Position numbers and translations under genes: made by a program. Shown here piece after piece: positions 22,752-32,295 of a stretch of DNA of 58,229 nt. Source of the stretch: Chromera velia (taxonomy: Eukaryota > Sar > Chromeraceae); assembly GCA_018398765.1 (NCBI GenBank), contig JAHBMJ010000051.1, positions 1 to 58,229 on the forward strand, in the 5' to 3' direction. Positions within the stretch are counted from its first letter, which is position 1. Each line of letters opens with the position of its first letter. The notes under the pieces are model-generated. The model saw only the letters and a list, made by a program, of their open reading frames with translations, did no database searches and was not told the origin of the DNA.

Positions 22752-22960
22752 CTCTGTGCTCGCGTGGTCCCCATTTTCCGAACTTGGTCCAAGCTTTTAA
22801 ACTTAGGCTTCTTCTTCCTCCTGTCTCTCTCGTTTTTCTTGTTGAAACGTTGCTGAAGGAAGAAACGATCGGCAAACTTCCATACCTCAATGATGTAGCT
22901 GACACCGGGGTTCATACCCAAAATGGCTTCGGCTTTCACTGCTGCTGTGGAGAATCTAGG
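22752..22960 (-). pseudogene. Probable upstream exon, basic region
   Basis: Reads AVKAEAILGMNPGVSY, then VWKFADRFFLQQRFNKKN and a Lys/Arg-rich stretch. A donor GTCAGT follows at 22751. The phase matches the exon at 22183 only in an alternative frame, so either a small exon is missed or the exon border is wrong. No family recognised. Confidence 0.4.
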
Positions 22961-23380
22961 TGGAGGATGCAAACTCAGGGGAGAAGCCTTGCCTGAGTAT
23001 CAGACTCTGCTCTTCAGTGGCTTTCTCGACAGCCGCAGTTGAAGGGGCGACAGAGACTTTCACAGAGGGGACCAGGTCTGTAGGTGGTGAGGAAAGGAAG
23101 GAAACGACAGAGGACGAAGGGGGTGCAGAAGAAGCCGCAGGAAGGACGATGCACGGGGATCAGGACTGTCTTCGGCCTCAGGCTGTTAGACGACGGAAGA
23201 CAAACAGGATAGAGGAGGATCCCTCCAAGTTGAACCCTGACTCTTTGTCGTCAATGAACGGGGACGGTTGAACTCTCCTGAAGCCGCAAAGCATAACAGG
23301 GGCGTCCCGTCCATACCTGGAGCGATTTGCGGAAATGGAGAGGGGAAGCTGACAGGTCTTTGCTGTTCGTGCTTCTCTTC

Positions 23381-23959
23381 CTAGGGGGGGGCACTCTGGA
23401 AGGTTATGGTGGATTTTGAGCCCAAAATAACATAAAATATGAAGAAAAACAGATTTTTGCGAGCTAGTCCGGCAACTTGGAGCTCCGCCTGGTCAAGTTA
23501 TGTCAAAATCTGATGTTTTTGAAGTGTAAGCTATGCGGTTACTTTGGGTTACCCCCTTTTTATCTTTGTCACACAAAGAGGTTACAGGTTACCCGGTTAC
23601 GGGCATTTTGACCTCAGTAACCAACCAAATTTTCAACTTTTAAAAGTATTCAAAATGATGTTTAGAACACGTTTGAATGTTTTTTGAAGGAGGTTACTTC
23701 ATTTTTGAGGGGGGTCAAAAAAGGTTACGGGTTACCCGGTTACGGGGGATTTGGGGGCAAAGTGAGTGTGACACATCATTTTTTATCATTTTTGACCATT
23801 ACCTGAATTGTTTAACAATCTTGAAGCAAGTTTTGTGAGTAACCAAACATAACTAATCGATTGGCACCACTTTTGACTGATGGTTACATGTCATACGTTG
23901 TAAGGGGGGGGTCTAGGGTCAGTAACCATGGTGTAACCGGCTGAAGTGCCCCCCCCTAG
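23381..23959. mobile_element. hAT-type MITE, 579 bp
   Basis: Perfect 15-bp terminal inverted repeats, ctaggggggggcact (23381-23395) and its complement (23945-23959). They are flanked by a perfect 8-bp target duplication TTCTCTTC (23373-23380 and 23960-23967). No coding capacity. Internally GGTTACCCGGTTACGGG occurs twice (about 23587 and 23725), with other GGTTAC copies. Terminal and duplication lengths fit hAT. It sits in the minus-strand gene region, probably in an intron. Confidence 0.88.
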
Positions 23960-23967
23960 TTCTCTTC

Positions 23968-24602
23968 TCTGTTCTTCAACACTCCCATTGTCTTTTCTTT
24001 CTGTTTCTCCTGCGGTTGGTTGGTTTGAGAGGGCGCAGGGGGCCCAATTCCAAGGAACCGGTCGAGAGTGAAACTCGGATATTTCTCACTTAATGCCAGA
24101 CAGTACTGACACCAGTCCGATGGAGGGCCGCCCTCGCCCCCGAAGAAAACACAAAAAACCCAACCCAGGCAACCTGGTGCCATAGGCTGTGACACGCATC
24201 CTAAAAAAACGCGTCTCCGTGGTGGGACAGGAATTGTGTCTTACACCCCCCCCCCCAGACTAACGCCAGCCCTGTCTGCCCCTGTCTGCCACGCAGACCA
24301 GAGGAGGAGGCAGGCAATGCGCCACTTGCTAAAGCGCGCAAAGCGGTGATACAGGGGGGGGTAGTACTGGGACTCTCCGACTCTACCCCCTCAAACAGAA
24401 AGTGGACGACTGCGTTGTGCTTTTCCTGCTGTTGCATATGCATTTCCAACAAAAGACCGATTCGATGGCGGAGGGAGGCCATTGTCTCAATCCTCTGTCG
24501 TGCGATCGGGTCAGAAACTGAAACGCACGATAAGTCCTGCTCCCCGGCATCTTCATAGGGACGTACGCAGGGAGGCAAGTCCCTTGGAAGCACGCCGCAC
24601 AC
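23968..24602 (-). pseudogene. Probable 5' coding exons of the minus-strand gene
   Basis: Two adjoining minus-strand frames look protein-coding. One reads PSDWCQYCLALSEKYPSF, then LDRFLGIGPPAPSQ (about 24130-23990). The other reads DLPPCVRPYEDAGEQ, IARQRIETMASLRHRIGLL and MHMQQQEKHNAVVHFLFEG (about 24570-24360). I cannot place the start or splice sites securely and see no homology. They lie upstream of, and in the same orientation as, the exons at 22960-19443. Confidence 0.35.
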
Positions 24603-25188
24603 GCAGAAGGATTTGTTTCACCGAGGGCGAAGCACTAGGGTGAAGCAGTACCGAGCCTAGTGGAAGTACTGCCACTCTTCTCTGCCAACCACAAAAGGAA
24701 ACTGCTCTTGCTGTAGCAACAGAGGAATCTCAAACGAGGGGCCATGCTAGTAGCATTACTGTGCAGCCCACTCGATCTGCAGCTGCAACGCTGGGGGAAA
24801 CGCCATGTCTCCACATCGGAATAAAAAAAGAGAAAGGCGGAGAAAGGCAAGTGAGCGTGTCTCTGCTGAAAACCGAGAATCCTTTGCCCAAATTCGAGCT
24901 GACAAACGTCTTTAGAGAATTTTGGAGCTCCACACTGGGCAGAGAGCGTGCCATAGTCTCAGAATTCGGTTGCAACTAGAGACCCCAGATGTAGCCAGTT
25001 ACTACTAGACTAAGGGAGTCACTGAGCGTCTCTGTGCAACATTAAACTTCAAAAATACGCTGCCGTCAATTGAAGACGACAGACACTACATTTGTCAGCC
25101 AGTTTAAATATTTGGACAGGGCATGGATGGCCAAGTCTGTCATGAGTCTGTTCTATATGGAAGTAAAATATGGGAAAGCCGTGAAAAG
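24603..25188. other. Gene-free left flank of the LTR element
   Basis: No domain, no convincing exon and no repeat recognised between the minus-strand exons and the 5' LTR at 25189. Confidence 0.4.
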
Positions 25189-25506
25189 CGTTACGTTGTG
25201 GCTTGTACGGCGACTTAATCACCCGCCAAACTTGCTAGAACTGGGACTGGGAAACTAATTTCACAATACTAAGCCTGGCCGGCATTAATTAAGTGCACTA
25301 AGAGAATTAAGTGACAGACTGACAATACAGAGAAAGAAATAATAGACTTGCAATACAGAAATAAATAGAAGTATGCCGTACAGTCTTCGTCCACCTGTAT
25401 CGCTTGAGTAGAGTCCTTGGAAGTGAACTCTGACTGACAGACTTAAGGAGGTAAGGTACGATAAGTCTCCAACTAGACTATGTTCTTAGTCTAGGACGAA
25501 ATCTGA
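25189..25506 (+). repeat. 5' LTR of the gypsy element
   Basis: Direct repeat of 30491-30808, same length. Begins CGTTACGTTGTGGCTTG and ends AAATCTGA. Confidence 0.9.
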
Positions 25507-25507
25507 T

Positions 25508-26600
25508 ATGGTAGCAGCAGAGCCCCGGTCCTCCGCCTCAGGGAGAACCCACTCTGCTTCTCAACCGTTGTTTGAAGTACGGGCAGGATAGATCCGTCTA
25601 CTATCACTCCTGAGCTCATTCAGCAGCTCATTCAAACTCAACAGCAGCAGCAAGTTGAGATCCAGGCACTGCAGGTCCAAAACGGGCAGTTAACCCAACA
25701 GAATCAACAGCTGCACCAAGAGCTGATCAACCACCAGCAGACAGTTGTGACAGCACAACAAGGCGCCGCGGGGAACAGCCCCCCAGCGGCCGTGACGTCA
25801 AATTTGAAACCCAAGGAGCCGTTCACGTACGCAGGCAGTCGCAAACAACTCCCAGATTGGCTCCGTACGACAGAGAGATGGCTTCGCTTGTCGTGGGCAT
25901 CGGAAGCTGAGAAATGCAAAGCAGCATGTCAATACCTATCCTGTCCCCTGCAGAGGTGGTACGAGCTCGAAAACCTTCGAACGCCGTTCCAGGGGTGAGA
26001 GAATTTCAAAAAGAGGATTGGAAAGAAGTTCAAAGACCCAAATGCTCAGACATGTTTGCGAGAGGAAGTCCGAGCGATGAAATGTGGGAACAAGACAGTA
26101 CAGAAGTACACCGATGACTTCATAGAGAAGGCCATGCAAATTGAGGATGTCACAGAAGCCGACCTGCTGCACGACTACCTCAGGGGATTGCCAACTGACA
26201 TTCGTCTCACTGTGAAGCGTCGGGAAGTCACGGGAATTGAGGCCGTCATGACAGTGGCGGACGAGGAAGACCAATTGATCAGAGGTGAGCGCGCCGATAG
26301 GGGTGGGCATACGGTATAACAGCGCAACACGGATGGGCCTGCACCGATGGAAATAGATAGATTGTCACGCCTATACATCGTGCTATCGCACGAGCAGGTG
26401 CAGAGGCACATCAGAGAAGATAGATGTTTCAGCTGCCACCAACAGGGCCACCGGGCAAACAGGTGCCCAAAGTCCAACAACCGTCTCCTCCCCCAGCAGC
26501 ACCGAAACTTCCTATACCAGTCATTTCAGCAGCAACAACAGCAGCATCGAAATGCCCCTCCCCGCCTTGATAATCGGAATTTCAGGCATATGGGGGTCGG
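25508..26600 (+). pseudogene. Gag of the gypsy element
   Basis: A Gln-rich coiled N-terminus (about 25590-25750) precedes a capsid-like domain (RKQLPDWLRTTERWL; AEKCKAACQYL; VQKYTDDFIEKA; LHDYLRGLP). A CX2CX4HX4C zinc knuckle lies at about 26429-26470. An in-frame TGA at 25996 replaces what would be Trp or Arg. A TAA near 26319 looks like CAA changed to TAA. Confidence 0.8.
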
Positions 26601-26799
26601 CAACCCTCTCATGCAACCTCAGAGTCCGGTGGTGCCCTCAGGCCTTGCACCTTCGCCCATGCAGCACCAGCAGATGTGGCAGCCTGCCGCATGTCCAGTC
26701 ACTGACTTCCCGCCAGGGTTATGGGGGTCGCGGCAGCAGAATCAGAATGCAGGCATGCAAAACGGCTACCCGTTTCGCAGATACTACTCCACGAAGACC

Positions 26800-28143
26800 T
26801 CCCGCGCACAGGGGAAGCTCATCCGCTTCCATGGTCGGTTGGCAGGGGTCCCGGTTCGCTGCCTGTACGATCCTAGGGCAGATTCCAACTTCTTTACCCA
26901 TTCCGTTGCCGAGTCGAACCGCTTCACTCTCTGGGATCTCGATGAGCCGACCGCATACAAGGGCGGGTTGAACGGGGAACCGCAGCTTCCGATTTCCTAG
27001 GAGGTCAAAGGCCTTCCCCTCTGTATCCAGGGCTTCAGCGCGCCTCTGAACCTCACAGTAGTCGATCTAGACGATGATTACGATGTTGTGTTGGGGATAC
27101 CCTTCTGTGAGGAATATATTCCTATCCCACATTACCGTGAGAAGGCCCTCACGATCCCCGCGTGTGAGTCACCGACCGGCAGAGACTTGCTCCTGCTTGA
27201 CAGCGAGGAGTACCCGGCAGAAGGGGAGGGGAAGGATTTTTTTAGCCAGAGAGAGCTCCGTCGGCTGATGAAGAGACCCAGTTCCCATGTGTATCTGTTC
27301 CACCTCGAAGCAGTGCGGAAGGGGGGGGTGAGTGATATGTTGGGGGTGTATTCCCTGCAGTCTGCCGGTAAGCCCGGAGACCCACCGCCCCTTTCATCTT
27401 TCCCTCCTGACCATCCTATCAATTCTTTGACCTACACAGGATTCCGAAAGGACCTTCAGAGCAAAGAAGTCCCACCCAGCGTCCGACTGGTTCTCAAAAA
27501 ACATTTTGATTGGTTCCCAGACGAGCTCCCGGGTCTCCCGCCCTACCGAAAGATTGAGTGTGAGATCAAGCTCGAGGCAGGGCACTCTCCTCCTGTGAGA
27601 GCACCCTACCGACTGTCATACGGTCAGCTTGACGAACTGAGACGGCAGTTGGACTCATACCTCAAGAAAGGGCACATCCGTCCTTTGACAAGTCCATACA
27701 CTGCGCCAGTCCTATTTGTACAGAAGGCAGACGGGACGCAACGGATGTGCATCGACTTCACAGGACTCAACAAGATCACAGTCCGCAACAAATTCCTCAT
27801 TCCTCACCCAGAAGAGCTGCTGAGTCGCCTCCATGGCGCGAAATTTTTCTCGTCTCTGGACTTACGGCAATACTTCCATCAGACAAGGATCAGGGAGGGA
27901 GATGAGGAGAAGACGGCATTTGTCACAAGCCGCACTCCGGAGGAGCATATCGAGCACATCAACCAAGTCTTTTCCCTTTTGAGGGAACACCAGCTCTACG
28001 TCAAGGTCTCTAAATGCGCATGGCTTCGGACAGAGGCGAAATTTTTGGGGTTGGTGGTTGATGAGAAGGGGATCAGACCAAGCCATGAGAAAATGCAAGG
28101 GCTCACTGAGTTCGCACAACCTACAGACCGCACTTCCCTGCAC
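26800..28143 (+). pseudogene. Protease and internally deleted reverse transcriptase
   Basis: The protease reads LIRFHGRLAGVPVRCLYDPRADS, where the expected DSGA is DPRA, and later VVLGIPF. The RT is clear from FPDELPGLPPYRK through FLIPHPEELLSRLHGAKFFSSLDLRQYFHQ. After EKTAFVTS at about 27930 it jumps directly to RTPEEHIEHINQVF. About 60 residues that normally follow, including the YxDD catalytic box, are absent without loss of frame. The element cannot encode active RT. Confidence 0.85.
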
Positions 28144-28740
28144 TAGTTTCTGGGACTAGCTAATTGGTTCCGCCGGTTTGTCCCGAGGTTCTCGTTTTTT
28201 GCGGGGCCAGGCCCTCTCACATTCCTCCTCCAAGGGAACGTCCCCTTCGAATGGAAGACTGCACAGTCGCGTGCGTTTGCTGAGCTGAAGAAGGCAGTAC
28301 AGGAGCATGCCACCCTTGCCCTCCCCAATCCCAACAAGCCAGTCATTCTGGTGCGTGACGCGTCGCAGTCTGCAGGAGCCATTGGGGCTGTCGCCCTCCA
28401 GAAGGACTGTGCAACCGGGAGATACTGCCCCCTCGCTTTCGGCTTCCACCGTCATCTACGGAAGCTAAGTACCCCGTCCGAGAGTTGGAATTTCTAGCGA
28501 TTGTGCATTTCACAAAGGTGTGGAGACACTTCCTATCTTCAGACTCCAAAATATGGACCGATCACCAGAGTCTCACAAATTTCAGCCACCGATCATTCGA
28601 ATTTTGCTCCCTGCGAGTCCGACGCTGGATTGAGTTCATCCAGGAGCTCGGCATCACTCCAAAATATATCCCAGGGAGAGTAAACATTGTGGTAGACGCC
28701 CTTTCCCGAAACCCTCCTGCCGCACGGCAGCTCATGCCGT
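28144..28740 (+). pseudogene. RNase H region
   Basis: FLGLANWFRRFVPRFS connects to the RNase H part (FEWKTAQSRAFAELK; VRDASQSAGAIGAVALQ; ELEFLAIVHFTKVWRHFL; TDHQSLTNF). A frameshift near 28455 separates the two halves. The start follows a TAG at 28144-28146 in the same frame as the RT. Confidence 0.75.
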
Positions 28741-29039
28741 CTCCCGCCAAGGTTTTTCGCATGGGTCATGCTCAGCGTCTACCTGTACGTCCCAGGCCTC
28801 TGCCAGAGGCTGTCCCGGTGTCTGTCCAGCCCGTTGGGTCTTTGGGGGCAGAGTACGCTGATCTGCCCGATTTGGTTCCTGAGATTGAGGAGAGCCAGAC
28901 TCCAGTTAGGGAGGGAGATGGGCAGCAGTCTTGGGTAAGGATGGAGTTGCAGAGTTTGACGGTCTCCGCCACACAGTCACAGGCATTCCTTGATGCCTGC
29001 AGGAGGGGATACTTAGCCAATCTCTTCTTCCACCCTGTC

Positions 29040-30290
29040 CTTTAGCATCTGTCACAGCAGCACCCACCCGCCCCCACCCCTGATTTTGCCCTTCGTTTGC
29101 GAGGCATGTCAATTCGTGCCGGTCTCCTATATTTTGAGGGGAATCGTCTCTGTGTCCCTAGATCTCAGCAAGGGACCGTGATGGCTAGGGTGCAGAGTCC
29201 CCTCCGTACGCTGCTCACTTTGGGACGGGGAAGACCTATCAGAAGGTGGCGTCATTGTACTACTGGCCCAAGATGTGGAGGTCAGTCGTTTCTTTTGTTT
29301 GCGCGTGCGATCGGTGTCAGAGAAGCAAGGGTCCCACTGCGGCCCACCCCGGGCTCCTGCAGCCCCTCCCTATCCCTTCACGCCCTTAGGAGTCGACTTG
29401 CATTGACCGCCTTACTGATTTGCCGCCTTCCGGTGATGAGGGGTTTGATCTAGGGTTTAATGCAATTCTGTGGTGCTTTGCCAGCTCATCAAGGCAGTCG
29501 TCTTGATTCCCACTCACAGCACAGCGGGAGCAGAGGAGACCGCACGAATCTACCGCCAGCACGTTTCGTGCAAGAAGGGCTTCCAGCGTCATATTATCCC
29601 CATTTTGTCGCCCGCTTTTGGCAGACCCTCCATGCCTCCAGCGGCTTAGAAGTCGATTTCGTGACTGCATCGCACCATGACACAGCGGGTGCCGCAGAGA
29701 GAATGAATCGCACCCTCGAGGAGGCTTTGCGGTGTCTGGTAGACACGAAGCACTCCCGGTGGTCTGAATTTCTGTGTGATGTGGAGTTTGCATACAATTC
29801 TTCTGTCCATGAGGGGACTGGTTTTGCACCCCTCACTCTCGATGGTGGGAAGTCCCCGTTTATCCCCCCTGCTCTCAATCTCCCAGTCTCAGTTGAACCT
29901 TCTTTTGACGCAAGGGAATTTCTGGAGGAGCATAGCCAGATGATCGCGGCAGCGAGAGATTCACTCCGCTCAGCCCAACAAGTCATGACCCGAAACGCTA
30001 ATCGCCGTCGGCGTCCCGCCGACAACATCCCAGTAGGAGATTACGTCCTGGTGCACCGCACGTGGTGGCCACGTCCTGTGGGGAAGGGGGAGGAATATGC
30101 CAAGAAACTTGATTCAGTTTGGTTCGGTCCGTTCGAAGTCAAGACCGTTCTGCCTCGAGACAATCTGGAGGTTGTTTTACCTGCTGGAAGCAGGAAGTAC
30201 CCTATCATTCACACATCGTTGTGCAAGCCTTACCGTCAGCCAAGTGGGGAGACTCGCCCCCCGTCTGTCCGCATGCCTGCTTGGGCCGAG
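29040..30290 (+). pseudogene. Integrase region, frameshifted
   Basis: The best-conserved part is 29640-29870: DFVTASHHDTAGAAERMNR, LRCLVDTKHSRWSEFL and EFAYNSSVHEGTGFAPL. The upstream zinc-binding and core regions are scattered over several frames (29100-29640), so the catalytic triad cannot be read through. The C-terminal part continues to the chromodomain. Confidence 0.75.
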
Positions 30291-30455
30291 GAGGAGTATG
30301 AAGTCGAGAAAATCCTTGCCGTCCGAGGGAGGGGCAAGGCCAAGCAGTACAAGGTTCTCTGGAGGGGATATCCATTGGAAGACGCATCATGGGAGCCCCT
30401 GTCGTCATTGAAGAATACAAAACAAGTGGTTGCCAATTTTCATGTTTTAGCCTGA
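30291..30455 (+). pseudogene. Chromodomain at the integrase C-terminus
   Basis: EEEYEVEKILAVRGRGKAKQ, then YKVLWRGYPLEDASWEPLSS and a stop at 30453. The aromatic cage Tyr/Trp/Trp positions are present. This identifies the element as a chromodomain gypsy, a group thought to target chromatin with particular histone marks. Confidence 0.9.
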
Positions 30456-30490
30456 GTGAGGCGTACAGGCTATGGGGGGGGGAGAGGGCA

Positions 30491-30808
30491 CGTTACGTTA
30501 TGGCTTGTACGGCGACTTGATCACCCGCCAAACTTGCTAGAACTGGGACTGGGAAACTAACTTCGCAATACTAAGCCCGGCCGGCATTAATTAAGTGTAC
30601 TAAGAGAATTAAGTGACAGACTGACAATACAGAGAAAGAAATAATAGACTTGCAATACAGAAATAAATAAAAGTATGCCGTATAGTCTTCGTCCACCTGT
30701 ATCGCTTGAATAGAGTCCTTGGAAGTGAACTCTGACTGACAGACTTAAGGAGGTAAGGTACGATAAGTCTCCAACTAGACTACGTTCTTAGTTTAGGAGG
30801 AAATCTGA
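30491..30808 (+). repeat. 3' LTR of the gypsy element
   Basis: Direct repeat of 25189-25506 with about 12 substitutions and no length change. Confidence 0.9.
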
Positions 30809-31336
30809 CGGAAAGACTCGATGGAAAGCCGAACTGGCTCTGCGTGTGAATCACCGTCCGCGGCGTCCGACGGTGTCGGCTTTCAAATTTGATTGTTGCC
30901 GCGCGCAGTGTTGTGAGAAATTTGATTTTGGTCCGCGAGGGCAGACGTCGACCAAACTCAAAGCTTCGGGTACTTTCCGGGGCCAACGGTGAAGTCTCGA
31001 GAACGGTATACCATCGAGAACCTCAAGTTCGCTTTCCGGGACCACGTACGTCACTCCTTCGTGCTCCCAATCACAATCCCGAAATTGAGTTCCCATTCTG
31101 TCTCGCATGATCAACCGCATCGACCGCCAGCCAGTTTCAGGAACACAGCTTCCCTTAAGTTTCACTTGGGAATGTCTGGACGATGCGCAGCCGGCCTCCT
31201 AATGTAACATAGGCCCACGTTGTCAAGCAGAGACGCGGCATTCGGAGACGGCAAACAAAGACCGCTTGATATTTGAATCCGTTTGTCAGTGTTCGTGCTA
31301 TTCTTTCACTATTTAACCTGCTGGACAGCTCCTAAG
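30809..31336. promoter_or_regulatory. Upstream region of the pseudokinase gene
   Basis: No recognisable coding sequence between the 3' LTR and the ATG at 31337. The region should contain the promoter and 5' UTR of the kinase-like gene. No TATA box or named element is evident. Confidence 0.35.
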
Positions 31337-32213
31337 ATGCAGATGCCCTTCGATGTCGGAGAGGATTGCGTGGGGTCGTACAACTACTGTGACGACGACA
31401 ATGACCCGGAACCCAAACTCGACATTCCTCTTCTGATCAGGTGAGTCCTTCCCCTTTGCTCCTTTGCGTGTTGTGCGTGTGACTGTGCAGATTTGGCTTC
31501 GTGCGAGTGGGGACGAAGCCGTATGATGTTTGAGTGCGTGTCTCTGCTCCCCGGGTTGTTCTCTTCTTCTGGTAAGACTGTCTGCTCTCCGTTACTTTTT
31601 ATTCCCTGTCCCTTCCTCTGTTGGGTGGTGTAAGGCGGAATGAAGCAGCCACCGGGGAAATGAAACTCTCAAGGCTCTCCAGGAACAGCGCAAGGTCGTC
31701 AGCAACGGAATTCAGGGGTGCTGATTTGCTTCTTTTCTTTCTTTCCTCCTCGCTTTCCCTGCTCGTTTTCGCTCGTTTTGTTCGTTCTTTCCCCGATACC
31801 TGGTTTCTTCCCTCTACCCCCCGTTGTCTTCAGCCGTCCTGGCGCTCATCTGGCCTTCCGCCTGCCAAGATTTGTGGTGCAACACGACGAGAACGGCTAC
31901 GATAAACTGAAGAGAACCATCGCGGCGCACTTTCATGTGGACATCTCGCAAATCTTTCAGGTGAGGTAAAGACTCACAGGGCGGGAGGGTGAAAGGGGTT
32001 CTCGGGATGCTGGCGGTGAGAAAACCAGAATTCCGTAGAGCATTTCAGTTGTGCAAGATGATGCTTCAGCTTCTTGCTTCCATTCGGATGCGGCCGCAAA
32101 AATAAAAGTTCTTGGCATCAGACTTCATAGAGAGGGTGGAAAGTATCCGATGTTCTTGACTTCCCCCTTCTCTCTCTCTCTCTCTGTCTGTCTGTCTTGT
32201 GTGTATGCGTGTG

Positions 32214-32295
<82 letters not shown>

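Larger units (their letters stand above)
25189..30808 (+). mobile_element. Ty3/gypsy chromodomain LTR retrotransposon, defective
   Basis: Two 318-bp LTRs (25189-25506 and 30491-30808) differ at about 12 sites (3.8%), 11 of them transitions. A likely primer site tggtagcagcagagcc (25508-25523) follows the 5' LTR. A purine tract GGGGGGGGAGAGGGCA ends at 30490, just before the 3' LTR. Order inside: Gag with a Gln-rich coiled region and zinc knuckle CFSCHQQGHRANRC (about 26430), protease, RT, RNase H, integrase and a C-terminal chromodomain. The frame is broken by TGA at 25996, TAA near 26319, TAG at 26998 and TAG at 28144, with shifts near 25590, 28455 and in the integrase. I could not define a clean target duplication. 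Confidence 0.93.
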
